From the NCBI GenBank assembly GCA_020057115.1, contig JAGVGJ010000007.1, forward strand, positions 1-46,320: 46,320 nt of DNA, read 5' to 3'. This DNA comes from Candidatus Omnitrophota bacterium. GTDB lineage: Bacteria > Omnitrophota > Gorgyraeia > 2-01-FULL-45-10. Shown here piece by piece: positions 26,026-33,982 of the stretch. The position numbers were made by a program, and so were the translations under genes. Below the pieces are notes generated by a model that saw only the letters and a program-made list of their open reading frames with translations, had not been told where the DNA came from and did not search any database. The first letter of the stretch is position 1; the number at the start of each line of letters is the position of its first letter.

Positions 26026-26850
26026 ATGAGCCGAAATTCTCGCGAGCGTAGTTCAATGGTAGAACACAAGCTTCCCAAGCTTGATACGGGGGTTCGATTC
26101 CCCTCGCTCGCTCCAGTTTTAATATTTGCGCTTGCGCTGGCGCTTGCGGGATGCGGGACATCGAAGACGCACAGCCGCGCCCAAGCGAGTTCAGGCTTGC
26201 CCGAGATACAGAATATCCGCGTTAGCACTCCGGGGCAAACGCTTCATACGGTAAAGAGCGCCGAGACGCTATGGCGCATATCTAAGATGTATGGCGTGGA
26301 TCTAGACGAGCTTGTAAAGGCGAACTCTCTTAAAGATAAGTCATCCGTAGAGTCGGGACGGGTCCTGATCATACCGTCTTCGAGATCGGTCGCACAGAAC
26401 CAGGCGCCTGAGACAAAGATAGCGCTTGTGCCGGCAAAAAATTACGCGGCGCGGAGCTCAAACATATATACCCGAGGCACCTTCACCTGGCCCATGAGAG
26501 GGCAGATATTATCGACATTCGGGGCAAAGGTAGATAATGCCAGGAATAAGGGGATAGACATCCAGGCTTATGATGGAAAGGACGTAAGGGCGTCTAGGAG
26601 CGGGACCGTCGTATTCTGCGACGACCAGCTTAAAGGGTTCGGCAAGACCGTTATCATAGACCACGGAGACAATTACCAGACCGTATATGCCTACAATTCG
26701 GCGATCCTAGTCCGGGTGGGCGATACGATACAGCAGAATGCCATAATAGCTAAAGCAGGCAGGACAGGCCGCGCGAAGGAGCCGAGCCTGCATTTTGAGA
26801 TAAGAAAGGACGGCGAGCCGCGCGACCCGTTCTATTATTTACCTAAATAG
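26026..26850 (+). CDS. NlpD-like lipoprotein with LysM and degenerate LytM domain; start overlaps tRNA-Gly
   Basis: The mature protein follows a lipobox LAGC (Cys at about residue 43 from ATG 26026). A LysM domain (about 65-112, HTVKSAETLWRISKMYGV) and an M23-type LytM domain (about 150-274) come next. The LytM zinc site is broken: the usual HxGxD is NKGID and the Y-x-H is VYAYN; only the last His (LHFEIR) remains. This is the NlpD/EnvC pattern of amidase activators. The only in-frame ATG, GTG or TTG starts before the lipobox are ATG 26026, with GAGG nine bases upstream, and ATG 26056 inside the tRNA. 26026 is used here with doubt. Confidence 0.82.
   Translation: MSRNSRERSSMVEHKLPKLDTGVRFPSLAPVLIFALALALAGCGTSKTHSRAQASSGLPEIQNIRVSTPGQTLHTVKSAETLWRISKMYGVDLDELVKANSLKDKSSVESGRVLIIPSSRSVAQNQAPETKIALVPAKNYAARSSNIYTRGTFTWPMRGQILSTFGAKVDNARNKGIDIQAYDGKDVRASRSGTVVFCDDQLKGFGKTVIIDHGDNYQTVYAYNSAILVRVGDTIQQNAIIAKAGRTGRAKEPSLHFEIRKDGEPRDPFYYLPK
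26042..26115 (+). tRNA. tRNA-Gly (anticodon CCC), CCA encoded
   Basis: A full cloverleaf is visible. Acceptor stem GCGAGCG/CGCTCGC with discriminator T and encoded CCA, D arm GTTC-AATGGTA-GAAC, anticodon stem CAAGC/GCTTG with loop TTCCCAA (anticodon CCC), and T arm GGGGG-TTCGATT-CCCCT with one wobble pair. The discriminator and anticodon agree on Gly. It lies inside the reading frame of the downstream lipoprotein. No separate promoter or terminator is evident, so it probably comes from a longer transcript processed by RNase P. Confidence 0.97.
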
Positions 26851-26867
26851 ACAAAGAAGAAAGTGAT

Positions 26868-28499
26868 ATGTTCGCTCAACCAGCTATAGGAGAAAGGTTC
26901 TTCGGCCGCGAAGAGGTGCTCGAGCTCCTCAATAAGAGGATCCTGGCGCTTAAGGACGGCTACAGGCAGAACATGGCCTTCACAGGCCAGAGCCTGGCGG
27001 GCAAGACATCGATACTCCACCACTTCCTATACACCATAAAAGACGAGAGCTTCATAGCCATATATATCGAGATAGTAAAAGAGCCTTTCAGGACATTTGC
27101 CAACAGGTTCGTGGCTACGCTCCTGTATAATTCGCTTGTCAAGATAGGCGTCCATACCGGGACCGACATATCATCCATATTTGACAAGGCCCAGAGAGCC
27201 CTGCCCAAAACGAGCCTCGCCATAAAACAACTGAACGCGATGATGGAGAGGGGCGACCTGGACGAGGCCTATTCCGGCCTTCTGGGGCTCACATCCGTAT
27301 TAAAAGAAGAGATAAAGATGCCGTGCGTCGTCATACTCGACGAGTTCGACAACCTGGAACACATGGGGGTAAAGAACCCGTTCCTCAATTTCGGCAAAGT
27401 GATAATGCTCCAGAAGGACACCATGTATATAGTTACCAGCTCCCGCAACCAGGCCATAAAGAAGATACTCTCCGAAAAACTTTCGCTCCTCTTCGGCAAC
27501 TTCGAGATAGTAAAGATCGCCGGATTCTCCCTGAATACGGCGAGCGACTTTATCGACTCAAGGCTTGCCGGCTTCGACCTGGACAAAGAGATAAAGAGGT
27601 TCCTGATAGCCTTCTCGGACGGGAACCCGTTTTACCTGCATCACCTGACGTCGAGCGCCAAGGCCATAGCGATAGCGCGCATGACAAGCCACATAGACAG
27701 GGACATAATAGCCGCGGCGATCACCGAGCAGCTATACGAGTCCGGCGGAAGGATACACCAGTATCTCTTATCCTTCATCCTCGACCTGGTCGACGTAAAG
27801 TCGAGGGAGGGGTATACCGCGATCCTGACGGCCATAGCAGACGGCAAGAATAAGCAGCAGTCGATATCGCGCTCGCTTAAGATGAAACCCGCGGAGGCGT
27901 CTAAGGGCCTCGTAAAACTTGCGGAGCTGGGATTCATAACCAAGAGCGGCGTATTTCACAGGATCGACGACGTGGTCCTGGAGTTCTGGCTGAAATACGT
28001 CTACAGGAAACGCCGGGACGTCATCGTAGACGACATATTCAACAGGATGCAGCGCTTCGAGGATGAGGCAGGGCTCTACGTCGCAGCATTTATCGAAGCG
28101 CTCGGCAAGGACCTGATAGTGAAGCTGTCCGAGCTGTTCAACCTGTTCTCAAACGAGCTCGTTCCGATAGAATCCAGACAGGTGAAACTTCCGCATTTCA
28201 CCAAGGTCGAGATAAAGACATTACAGGACCGAAGACACGTCATAATCGCCACTTTCCGCGGCAGCTCATGGATCGTAGAGCCGTTCGAGAAAGAGGTCGA
28301 CGACAATGACATCATAGATTACATGCGCCACCTGAAGGCATCGGGGCTCAAGATATCAAACAAAGTGATAGTGCCGTTAAAGGGCATCGACGAGAACGCA
28401 AAGCTGCTCGCCAAAGAGCTTAAGATCGCGATATGGGACACGCAGACGGTAAACATGCTCCTCAACCTGTACGGAAAGAAGAGGTTCGTCCTCTTATGA
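26868..28499 (+). CDS. AAA ATPase with winged helix and C-terminal nuclease-like domain
   Basis: The product is 543 residues. An ATPase core fills about 1-270: FFGREEVLELL, Walker A GQSLAGKTS (about 41-49) and Walker B VVILDEFDNL (about 153-163), then the sensor-like IVTSSRN. A winged-helix region (about 320-370) follows. The last about 100 residues (RHVIIATFRGSSWIVEP through KVIVPLKGIDENAKLLAKELKIAIWD) have alternating strands and helices like a restriction-endonuclease or archaeal-ATPase DUF234-type tail, but no full catalytic set is obvious. It overlaps the next ATG in ATGA. It may be a STAND/NTPase regulator or a DNA-linked ATPase; its role is unknown. Confidence 0.75.
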   Translation: MFAQPAIGERFFGREEVLELLNKRILALKDGYRQNMAFTGQSLAGKTSILHHFLYTIKDESFIAIYIEIVKEPFRTFANRFVATLLYNSLVKIGVHTGTDISSIFDKAQRALPKTSLAIKQLNAMMERGDLDEAYSGLLGLTSVLKEEIKMPCVVILDEFDNLEHMGVKNPFLNFGKVIMLQKDTMYIVTSSRNQAIKKILSEKLSLLFGNFEIVKIAGFSLNTASDFIDSRLAGFDLDKEIKRFLIAFSDGNPFYLHHLTSSAKAIAIARMTSHIDRDIIAAAITEQLYESGGRIHQYLLSFILDLVDVKSREGYTAILTAIADGKNKQQSISRSLKMKPAEASKGLVKLAELGFITKSGVFHRIDDVVLEFWLKYVYRKRRDVIVDDIFNRMQRFEDEAGLYVAAFIEALGKDLIVKLSELFNLFSNELVPIESRQVKLPHFTKVEIKTLQDRRHVIIATFRGSSWIVEPFEKEVDDNDIIDYMRHLKASGLKISNKVIVPLKGIDENAKLLAKELKIAIWDTQTVNMLLNLYGKKRFVLL

Positions 28500-28978
28500 A
28501 GATACTCGTCCTGTCGGATACGCACATACCGAGGACAGCGCATGATCTGCCGCAGGCCGTTTACGACGAGATAAAGAACGTCGACATGATATTCCACGCG
28601 GGCGATCTGGTCGAAAAAGATCTTCTGGAAAAGCTCCAGGCCCTGCGCAAGACCGCCGCTGTCTACGGTAACATGGATTCCATGAAACTGCGCGATATCC
28701 TTAAGGATAAGGAGATCATAGATGCTGACGGATGCAAAATAGGCCTTATCCACGGCTACGGAGCCCCTATGAACATACTGGATACCGTCAGAAAAGAATT
28801 TAAGAGCGTAAATGCCATAGTCTTCGGACATTCGCACAAGCCGATCAATGAGGTCAAAGACGGGGTGCTCTTCTTCAATCCCGGCAGCCCCACTGACACG
28901 GTATTCGCGCCTTACAGGTCATACGGCATTCTTGAGATAAATAAAGGTGAGGTCAAAGGAAGGATAGTGAAGATATGA
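28496..28978 (+). CDS. YfcE/MJ0936-type metallophosphoesterase
   Basis: The product is 160 residues. Metal-site motifs are all present: LSDTH (about 6-10), HAGDLVEKD (about 38), YGNMDS (about 59), IHGYG (about 82) and FGHSHKP (about 106), then NPGSPTD. It is a small cytoplasmic phosphodiesterase or phosphatase whose natural substrate is uncertain. ATG 28496 is chosen because it overlaps the upstream stop as ATGA and starts with MKILVLSDTH. Confidence 0.92.
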   Translation: MKILVLSDTHIPRTAHDLPQAVYDEIKNVDMIFHAGDLVEKDLLEKLQALRKTAAVYGNMDSMKLRDILKDKEIIDADGCKIGLIHGYGAPMNILDTVRKEFKSVNAIVFGHSHKPINEVKDGVLFFNPGSPTDTVFAPYRSYGILEINKGEVKGRIVKI

Positions 28979-29790
28979 AAGATATCCCCGTAATAAAGGT
29001 AGAGGCCAAGACCCTTCCCGAGGCATGGGAGAAGGCCGTCCTGGCTACGTGGAAGGACGGGCTCGACATAAGGACCGAGTATGACAAGCCGGGCGACCCC
29101 ATGAGCAAGGACTGCACCATGATAATAGTGGTCGACGAGCCGATGACAGAGCCCAGGATACACCGCGCCTTTCCCGGCGGCCTGGAAGATCTTGAGGTGT
29201 ACAGGCAGGAGGTCATATTCGGCATACATGACCATTGGATAAAGCCCGAGGAGGGAAAGTGGACATACACCTACCACCAGAGACTCGCGAATTTCACGGT
29301 CGAAGGCAGCACAATAGACCAGATAGGCTATATAATAGACAAGCTTAGCCAGACCCCGCATTCGAGAAGGGCTCAAGGGATCACCTGGAATCCCAAGACA
29401 GACCCTTTCACCGACGACCCTCCGTGCCTTCAGAGGATATGGTTCAGGATGGTGGAGTCGGGAGATAAATATATCCTTAACATGAATACCCACTGGCGCT
29501 CGAGAGATGCCTACAAGGCGAGCTTCATGAATATATTCGCCCTGACTGACCTGCAGAGGGCGATAGCCGAAGCGATATCCAAGAAGATGAAAAAAGAGGT
29601 CCGCGTAGGCAGGTATGTGGATATAAGCGACAGCTTCCACATATACGGAAGTTATGCAGCAGAATTCAAGAACTTCGTCAAGACGGTAAGCGAGAGATCT
29701 TTCGACGACAAGACATGGTCGAGTGAATTCGCCAGACCATTCTTCGATGAAGCGATCGCGCGCCTGGAAAAAGAGAAGCAGTTGAAGTGA
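28975..29790 (+). CDS. Thymidylate synthase-like protein
   Basis: The product is 271 residues. The C-terminal two thirds resemble thymidylate synthase or dCMP/dUMP hydroxymethylase folds. PPCLQRIWFR (about 141-150) contains the nucleophilic-type Cys. A little later HWRSRDAYKASFMNIFALTDLQ corresponds to the RSxD...N region that binds nucleotide. PHSRRAQGITW precedes the Cys. It is not a clear ordinary ThyA: Cys is followed by Leu where ThyA has His. It overlaps the phosphoesterase gene by four bases. dUMP methylation or hydroxymethylation is the best guess; a dGTPase gene follows two genes on. Confidence 0.7.
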   Translation: MKDIPVIKVEAKTLPEAWEKAVLATWKDGLDIRTEYDKPGDPMSKDCTMIIVVDEPMTEPRIHRAFPGGLEDLEVYRQEVIFGIHDHWIKPEEGKWTYTYHQRLANFTVEGSTIDQIGYIIDKLSQTPHSRRAQGITWNPKTDPFTDDPPCLQRIWFRMVESGDKYILNMNTHWRSRDAYKASFMNIFALTDLQRAIAEAISKKMKKEVRVGRYVDISDSFHIYGSYAAEFKNFVKTVSERSFDDKTWSSEFARPFFDEAIARLEKEKQLK

Positions 29791-29799
29791 GGCAGATAG

Positions 29800-30270
29800 A
29801 TGAATAAGTTATGGGCTCCGTGGCGGAGTAAATACATAAATCTGGGCAAGGGGAAGACTTGCATATTCTGCAATTGCCGCAAAGCCAAGAACACGCCCTC
29901 GCGGTTCATCGTTGACCGGACCGGGCATTCATTCTCTATGCTTAACCTGTATCCTTACAATAACGGACATATCATGGTCGCGCCTTTCAGGCACGTTAAG
30001 AGCCTTGAACTATTGACTGAAGAGGAGCTTCTGGACCTGATGACGCTCGTAAAAAATACGAAGGTCCTTATGGACAGGAAGCTTAAACCGCATGGTTATA
30101 ACATAGGCCTCAACGTCGGCAAGATAGGGGGCGCAGGCTATGACGGCCACATGCACGTCCACATAGTTCCGCGCTGGACCGGCGACACCAACTTCATGCC
30201 TGTAGTGGCAAATACGAAGATAGTATCGGACTCCCTTAAAGCGATGTATGAAAAACTGACTTCAAGATAG
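29800..30270 (+). CDS. HIT family nucleotide hydrolase/transferase
   Basis: The product is 156 residues. The histidine triad GHMHVHIVPRW (about 113-123) is intact. The start MNKLWAPWRSKYI and CIFCNC at about 25-30 are typical of AP4A-hydrolase-like HIT proteins with a Cys-based zinc motif. Substrates in the family include dinucleoside polyphosphates and adenylylated compounds. It lies between the TS-like and dGTPase genes, which suggests nucleotide housekeeping. Confidence 0.94.
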   Translation: MNKLWAPWRSKYINLGKGKTCIFCNCRKAKNTPSRFIVDRTGHSFSMLNLYPYNNGHIMVAPFRHVKSLELLTEEELLDLMTLVKNTKVLMDRKLKPHGYNIGLNVGKIGGAGYDGHMHVHIVPRWTGDTNFMPVVANTKIVSDSLKAMYEKLTSR

Positions 30271-30277
30271 AGGAAGA

Positions 30278-31429
30278 ATGCTTGCACGAAAAGACCTTGA
30301 AAAGAATGAATCCCGCCTATTGGCGCCGTACGCACAGAAGAGCTCACAGTCGAGGGGAAGGCAATATCCCGAAAAAGAGCACCCCTACAGGCTCTGCTAC
30401 CAGCGCGACAGGGACCGCATAATATACTCTACCGCATTCCGCAGGCTCGAATACAAGACCCAGGTCTTTGTGAACCATGAGGGCGACTATTACCGCACGC
30501 GCCTGACTCACACCCTCGAAGTCGCGCAGATAGCAAAGTCTATAGCGCGGGCGCTCCGGCTTAACGAAGACCTGGTGGAAGCCATATCTCTGGCCCATGA
30601 CCTGGGGCATACGCCTTTCGGCCATTCGGGCGAGGATGCTCTCAATAACTTAATGGAAGGCCAGGGCGGCTTTGAGCATAATGCGCAAGGCCTGAGAGTC
30701 GTCGATCTCCTGGAAGAGCGCTATCCCGGATTTCCTGGCCTGAACCTGACGCATGAAGTGCGCGACGGCATAATCAAGCATTCGACCAAATACGACCACC
30801 CGAAAGGCGTAAAGTCAGACCCAGCCAGCTCCGCGATCCTTGAGATACAGGTCGTAGATATAGCAGATGAGATCGCCTATGACAACCATGACCTGGACGA
30901 CGGCATAACGAGCGGCCTCCTGAAGGACGAGCAGCTCAAGGATTTCAAGCTATGGCACGACAAGGAGAGGGCGATAAGGAAGCGCTGCCCCAAGATATCC
31001 AACGACGTCAGGAAATATCAGATAATAAAATCTCTCATCGACGACCAGGTAACAGACCTCCTGAAAGAGACTGAGGCCAATATCAGGCGCTACAAGATAC
31101 GCTCGGCCAAAGACGTCCTAAAAACGCCGGGGCGGATAGTCTCTTTCTCCAAGAACATGCAGGAGGTGAGGAAGCCGATGCGGTCATTCCTCGAGAAGAA
31201 CTTGTACCAGCACTACAGGGTCGTGAGGATGGCGAGCAAAGCCTACAGGTTCGTCACAAGCCTGTTCAATGTCTATCTCGGCCAGCCGGAACAGTTGCCG
31301 CCGACTTCGCAGAAGAGGCTAAAGACAGAAGGCAAACACAGGGTCATATGCGATTATATAGCGGGCATGACAGACCGCTATGCGCTCGACGAATATAAGA
31401 AGTTCTTCGAGCCTTACGAAAGAGTGTAG
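30278..31429 (+). CDS. dgt: dGTP triphosphohydrolase-like protein
   Basis: The product is 383 residues with an HD domain. It hydrolyses dNTPs to nucleosides and triphosphate. Motifs: DRDRIIYSTAFRRLEYKTQVF (about 46-66), RTRLTHTLEVAQIAKSIARAL (first His), SLAHDLGHTPFGHSGEDALN (HD pair, about 106-125), FEHNAQGLRV and DIADEIAYDNHDLDDG (last Asp). It is the shorter, type-2-like dGTPase form. The start has AGAGGAAG upstream and follows the HIT gene by seven bases. Confidence 0.95.
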   Translation: MLARKDLEKNESRLLAPYAQKSSQSRGRQYPEKEHPYRLCYQRDRDRIIYSTAFRRLEYKTQVFVNHEGDYYRTRLTHTLEVAQIAKSIARALRLNEDLVEAISLAHDLGHTPFGHSGEDALNNLMEGQGGFEHNAQGLRVVDLLEERYPGFPGLNLTHEVRDGIIKHSTKYDHPKGVKSDPASSAILEIQVVDIADEIAYDNHDLDDGITSGLLKDEQLKDFKLWHDKERAIRKRCPKISNDVRKYQIIKSLIDDQVTDLLKETEANIRRYKIRSAKDVLKTPGRIVSFSKNMQEVRKPMRSFLEKNLYQHYRVVRMASKAYRFVTSLFNVYLGQPEQLPPTSQKRLKTEGKHRVICDYIAGMTDRYALDEYKKFFEPYERV

Positions 31430-31987
31430 ATGAACCATTCTGCCGGCAAAACCATTTCAGGCATAGTGATCGCCGGATTTCTTCTCGCCAGCCAGGCATC
31501 TGCCGAAAAGTTCATACCGTCCGACGCTCCGGAGCAGGCATTTGAAGAGCAGGACTTCTGGGATAACGGAAAGGTGAGGCAATACCGCCGGCTGGACAGC
31601 GAGGGCAGGGTCGTCGGAAAAGCCGATTACCGCAACGACGGATCGCTTGCAAAACTTGAAAAATTCGACAAACGCGGGAACAAGATCGCCGAGGCAAGGT
31701 TCGACGGCTCCGGAAAACTGGACGACAGCCTGGACGGTTGGGCCGCGCGGCGCTGGATATATAAAGACGGCAAGCTGGCCTTCGAAAGCTATTACGGAGA
31801 AGATGACAGGATAAAAGAGCGCGTCTTCTACGATGAATACGGAAACATAATGGCCCGGCAGTTCATTGGCGATAATAACCTTGATCCTAATGAGGAGTTC
31901 AGCTCATATGTCACGAACGGCCAGATAATCCAGTATCTGCGCGAAGACGGCAATACCGTAGAATCTGAAACGATGAGTTGGAGATAG
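31430..31987 (+). CDS. Exported protein with MORN/YD-like sequence repeats
   Basis: The product is 185 residues. A signal peptide ends near ASA-EK (about 26). The mature part has repeated short strands: GKVRQYRRLDSEGRVVGKAD, GSLAKLEKFDKRGNKIAEARF, GKLAFESYYGED and ERVFYDEYGNIMARQF, with the recurring pattern of an aromatic/Asp/Gly turn seen in MORN- or YD-type beta proteins. It begins at the base right after the dgt stop. The role is not known. The next gene is a tiny lipoprotein starting two bases later. Confidence 0.75.
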   Translation: MNHSAGKTISGIVIAGFLLASQASAEKFIPSDAPEQAFEEQDFWDNGKVRQYRRLDSEGRVVGKADYRNDGSLAKLEKFDKRGNKIAEARFDGSGKLDDSLDGWAARRWIYKDGKLAFESYYGEDDRIKERVFYDEYGNIMARQFIGDNNLDPNEEFSSYVTNGQIIQYLREDGNTVESETMSWR

Positions 31988-31989
31988 AG

Positions 31990-32139
31990 ATGAAAAATGT
32001 ATTATTCCTTATTTTACTGATTGCACTTATCTCCGGATGCGCAAATATGCCCATAAAAGACGGGGAGCTGCAGATAAATGACAGGACATCGGCAACTATC
32101 GAAGATCTCGGTGTTGCCAGGGTTAATAACCGTTTCTAG
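31990..32139 (+). CDS. Small lipoprotein
   Basis: This 49-residue ORF is below common ORF cut-offs. It starts MKNVLFLILLIALISGCANM: a charged start, a hydrophobic core and a good lipobox ISGC at Cys17. Thirty-two mature residues follow and no domain is recognised. Start is two bases after the preceding stop, behind a weak AGAGATAGAG purine stretch. It is supported by the clean signal sequence and operon position, not by a known family. Confidence 0.75.
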   Translation: MKNVLFLILLIALISGCANMPIKDGELQINDRTSATIEDLGVARVNNRF

Positions 32140-32147
32140 ATTTATTA

Positions 32148-32176
32148 TTGACACCCCCGGAAGGCGAACATATAAT
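32148..32176 (+). promoter_or_regulatory. Perfect consensus sigma70 promoter, leaderless start
   Basis: TTGACA at 32148-32153 and TATAAT at 32171-32176 are separated by 17 bp, the full consensus. The predicted transcription start is near 32183 and the ATG is 32185, so the mRNA would begin at, or within a few bases of, the start codon. Confidence 0.9.
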
Positions 32177-32184
32177 TACAATAT

Positions 32185-33699
32185 ATGGTAGAAGAGCTTA
32201 AGGCCGGCGAATATCAGAAAGAGCTGTTTGAGAGGCTTAGGAAGAACATAGATCTCAAGCGGGAAGAAGAGTGCTTCGGGGCATGCCTCCACCAGTCGAT
32301 GTGGTGGCTTGTCGAGAAGAAGCACCCGAAACCCAATGATATCCTCAAGGCAGTATCCTCCGGATGCCCTTCATGCTCAAAGCCTGAAAACAAAGTCTGC
32401 ATACAGGACCTTCATAACGCCATACAGAGATCCGCAAAAGATAAAGCTCTCACAAAGTTCATCTGTAAAGAAGGAAAACGCGGCTTCGTATATCCGATAG
32501 CGCAGGGAGATGCTCTCTACGGTTATATCGGGGCCTGTTATGCGAGCGAAGACGTCTCTCCCCAGATCCTCGACATATTCGCCGCATTCACCGACACTAT
32601 CGTAAAAGAGGTCCAGAAGGAACTCGAGTTATCAAAGCTATACGAGACAGTCAGGCCGCGCGCCATCGCGCTATCGACCGTCCATACCGTATACAGGCTC
32701 ATAAGCTCGACCCTGGACCTTAATGAGTTATTGCCCCGGATCGCGAGGCTGAGCCTGCAGATCATAAGGGCTAACAGATGCTCCATCAAACTCGTCGATT
32801 CCACCAAAAAACTGCTCCTTCCCAAAGCGACCGTCGACCTGAGGGCAAAGAAGGCGATATTGAAGAAGGTTGCCGTAGGTAAATTCGCCCCGGGCAAGGC
32901 CGTTAAATTCGGCCGACCTATCCGAGGCAACAACTACCTGGCCACACCGCTAATAGACGAAGACGTCATAGGCGTCCTCACTCTCTACGATAAAGTGGAC
33001 GGCAGCCCTTTCTCGGCATTCGACCAGGAGATCATGACCACGCTGGCCGAACAGGCCGTCATAGCCATAAAGAATGCCCAGCTTTACAAAGAGCAGGAGA
33101 AGCTGACTATGGGCGCCATAAAGGCGCTGGCGGCGATATTCAACGCCCGCGCGCCGGGCACATACCTGACGCGCGCGTCATTCTTAAGGATCGCTATGAT
33201 AATGGGGCAGAACCTGCATATGAACGTGGCGGAGCTGAAGAACCTGGAATACGCGGTCCTCCTGCACGACACGGGACAACTCGTGATACCCGAAGAGGTC
33301 CTGTCGAAACCGACGAAGCTGACCGGCAGAGAGCTTGAGCTCGTAAAGGAACATCCGTCTCGCGGCGTAGAGATAATAAAGCATATCGGCGCCTTAAAAT
33401 CCGTCATACCCTACATACTCTACCATCATGAAAATTACGACGGCTCAGGATATCCCAAGGGCCTGAAGAAGAACCAGATACCTTTAGGCGCCAGGATAAT
33501 GGCGGTGGTCGGCGCTTTCGAGGCGATGATAATAAAGCGCCCGTACAGGGTTGCCAAGAGCATGGATGAGGCTGCCGAAGAGATAAATAAGAATTCCGGG
33601 ACCCAGTTCGACCCGAAAGTGGTAGATGTATTCATGGCGGTGGCTAAGCGCAAGGACATACGGTCTATACTCGAAAGGGAAGAATATGAATATAGATGA
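32185..33699 (+). CDS. GAF domain protein with degenerate HD-GYP domain
   Basis: The product is 504 residues. An N-terminal sensor (about 1-150) has a Cys-rich patch with CPSC and two flanking Cys, like PocR-type ligand domains. A GAF domain is at about 175-305. A C-terminal HD-GYP-like domain (about 310-500) has LLHDTGQ (HD pair intact, Lys of HDxGK now Gln), KEHPSRG and YHHENYDGSGYPKGL. Two metal positions differ from canonical HD-GYP: the first His in the helix before HD is missing (TYLTRASFLRI), and the last Asp is Gly in AVVGAFEAM. It probably senses a ligand and may bind, not cleave, c-di-GMP. Confidence 0.85.
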   Translation: MVEELKAGEYQKELFERLRKNIDLKREEECFGACLHQSMWWLVEKKHPKPNDILKAVSSGCPSCSKPENKVCIQDLHNAIQRSAKDKALTKFICKEGKRGFVYPIAQGDALYGYIGACYASEDVSPQILDIFAAFTDTIVKEVQKELELSKLYETVRPRAIALSTVHTVYRLISSTLDLNELLPRIARLSLQIIRANRCSIKLVDSTKKLLLPKATVDLRAKKAILKKVAVGKFAPGKAVKFGRPIRGNNYLATPLIDEDVIGVLTLYDKVDGSPFSAFDQEIMTTLAEQAVIAIKNAQLYKEQEKLTMGAIKALAAIFNARAPGTYLTRASFLRIAMIMGQNLHMNVAELKNLEYAVLLHDTGQLVIPEEVLSKPTKLTGRELELVKEHPSRGVEIIKHIGALKSVIPYILYHHENYDGSGYPKGLKKNQIPLGARIMAVVGAFEAMIIKRPYRVAKSMDEAAEEINKNSGTQFDPKVVDVFMAVAKRKDIRSILEREEYEYR

Positions 33700-33955
33700 T
33701 GCGCTCGGCTCCGAAATACATCTTAAGATAATACGGTTCTTCCATGAGAACCAGGCATCCATAGACACGCCGAGGGGCGTGGCCACATGGATAAGGGAAG
33801 ACCGTTCAAAAGTCCAGAAAGCCCTCGAGGACCTGGTGGGGCTCAATATCCTTATAGCTCACCGCGCGCCGTCCACAACAGGCTACAGCTATACCCAGGC
33901 GAATACCGTCTTGTCCAAGATAGAGAAGTTCCTGAAGCGCCGCAAGGGCGCGTAA
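33686..33955 (+). CDS. Winged-helix DNA-binding protein
   Basis: The product is 89 residues from ATG 33686, which overlaps the upstream stop by 14 bases. An AAGGGAAG site precedes it. Residues about 10-75 (IHLKIIRFFHENQ, TPRGVATWIREDRSKVQKALEDLVGLNIL) form a winged-helix of MarR/ArsR style, with a wing YSYTQ. It ends in a Lys/Arg-rich tail. It may regulate the nearby helicase-nuclease, whose gene starts 27 bases later, but no operator is evident. Confidence 0.75.
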   Translation: MNIDDALGSEIHLKIIRFFHENQASIDTPRGVATWIREDRSKVQKALEDLVGLNILIAHRAPSTTGYSYTQANTVLSKIEKFLKRRKGA

Positions 33956-33982
33956 ATCCATTTTTAACGCCTTCCTCGCAAA

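Noticed and set aside
26868-28978. Defence island around the AAA ATPase
   Set aside because: Neighbours are envelope and nucleotide genes, with no nuclease, methylase or toxin partner nearby; not enough to call a defence system.
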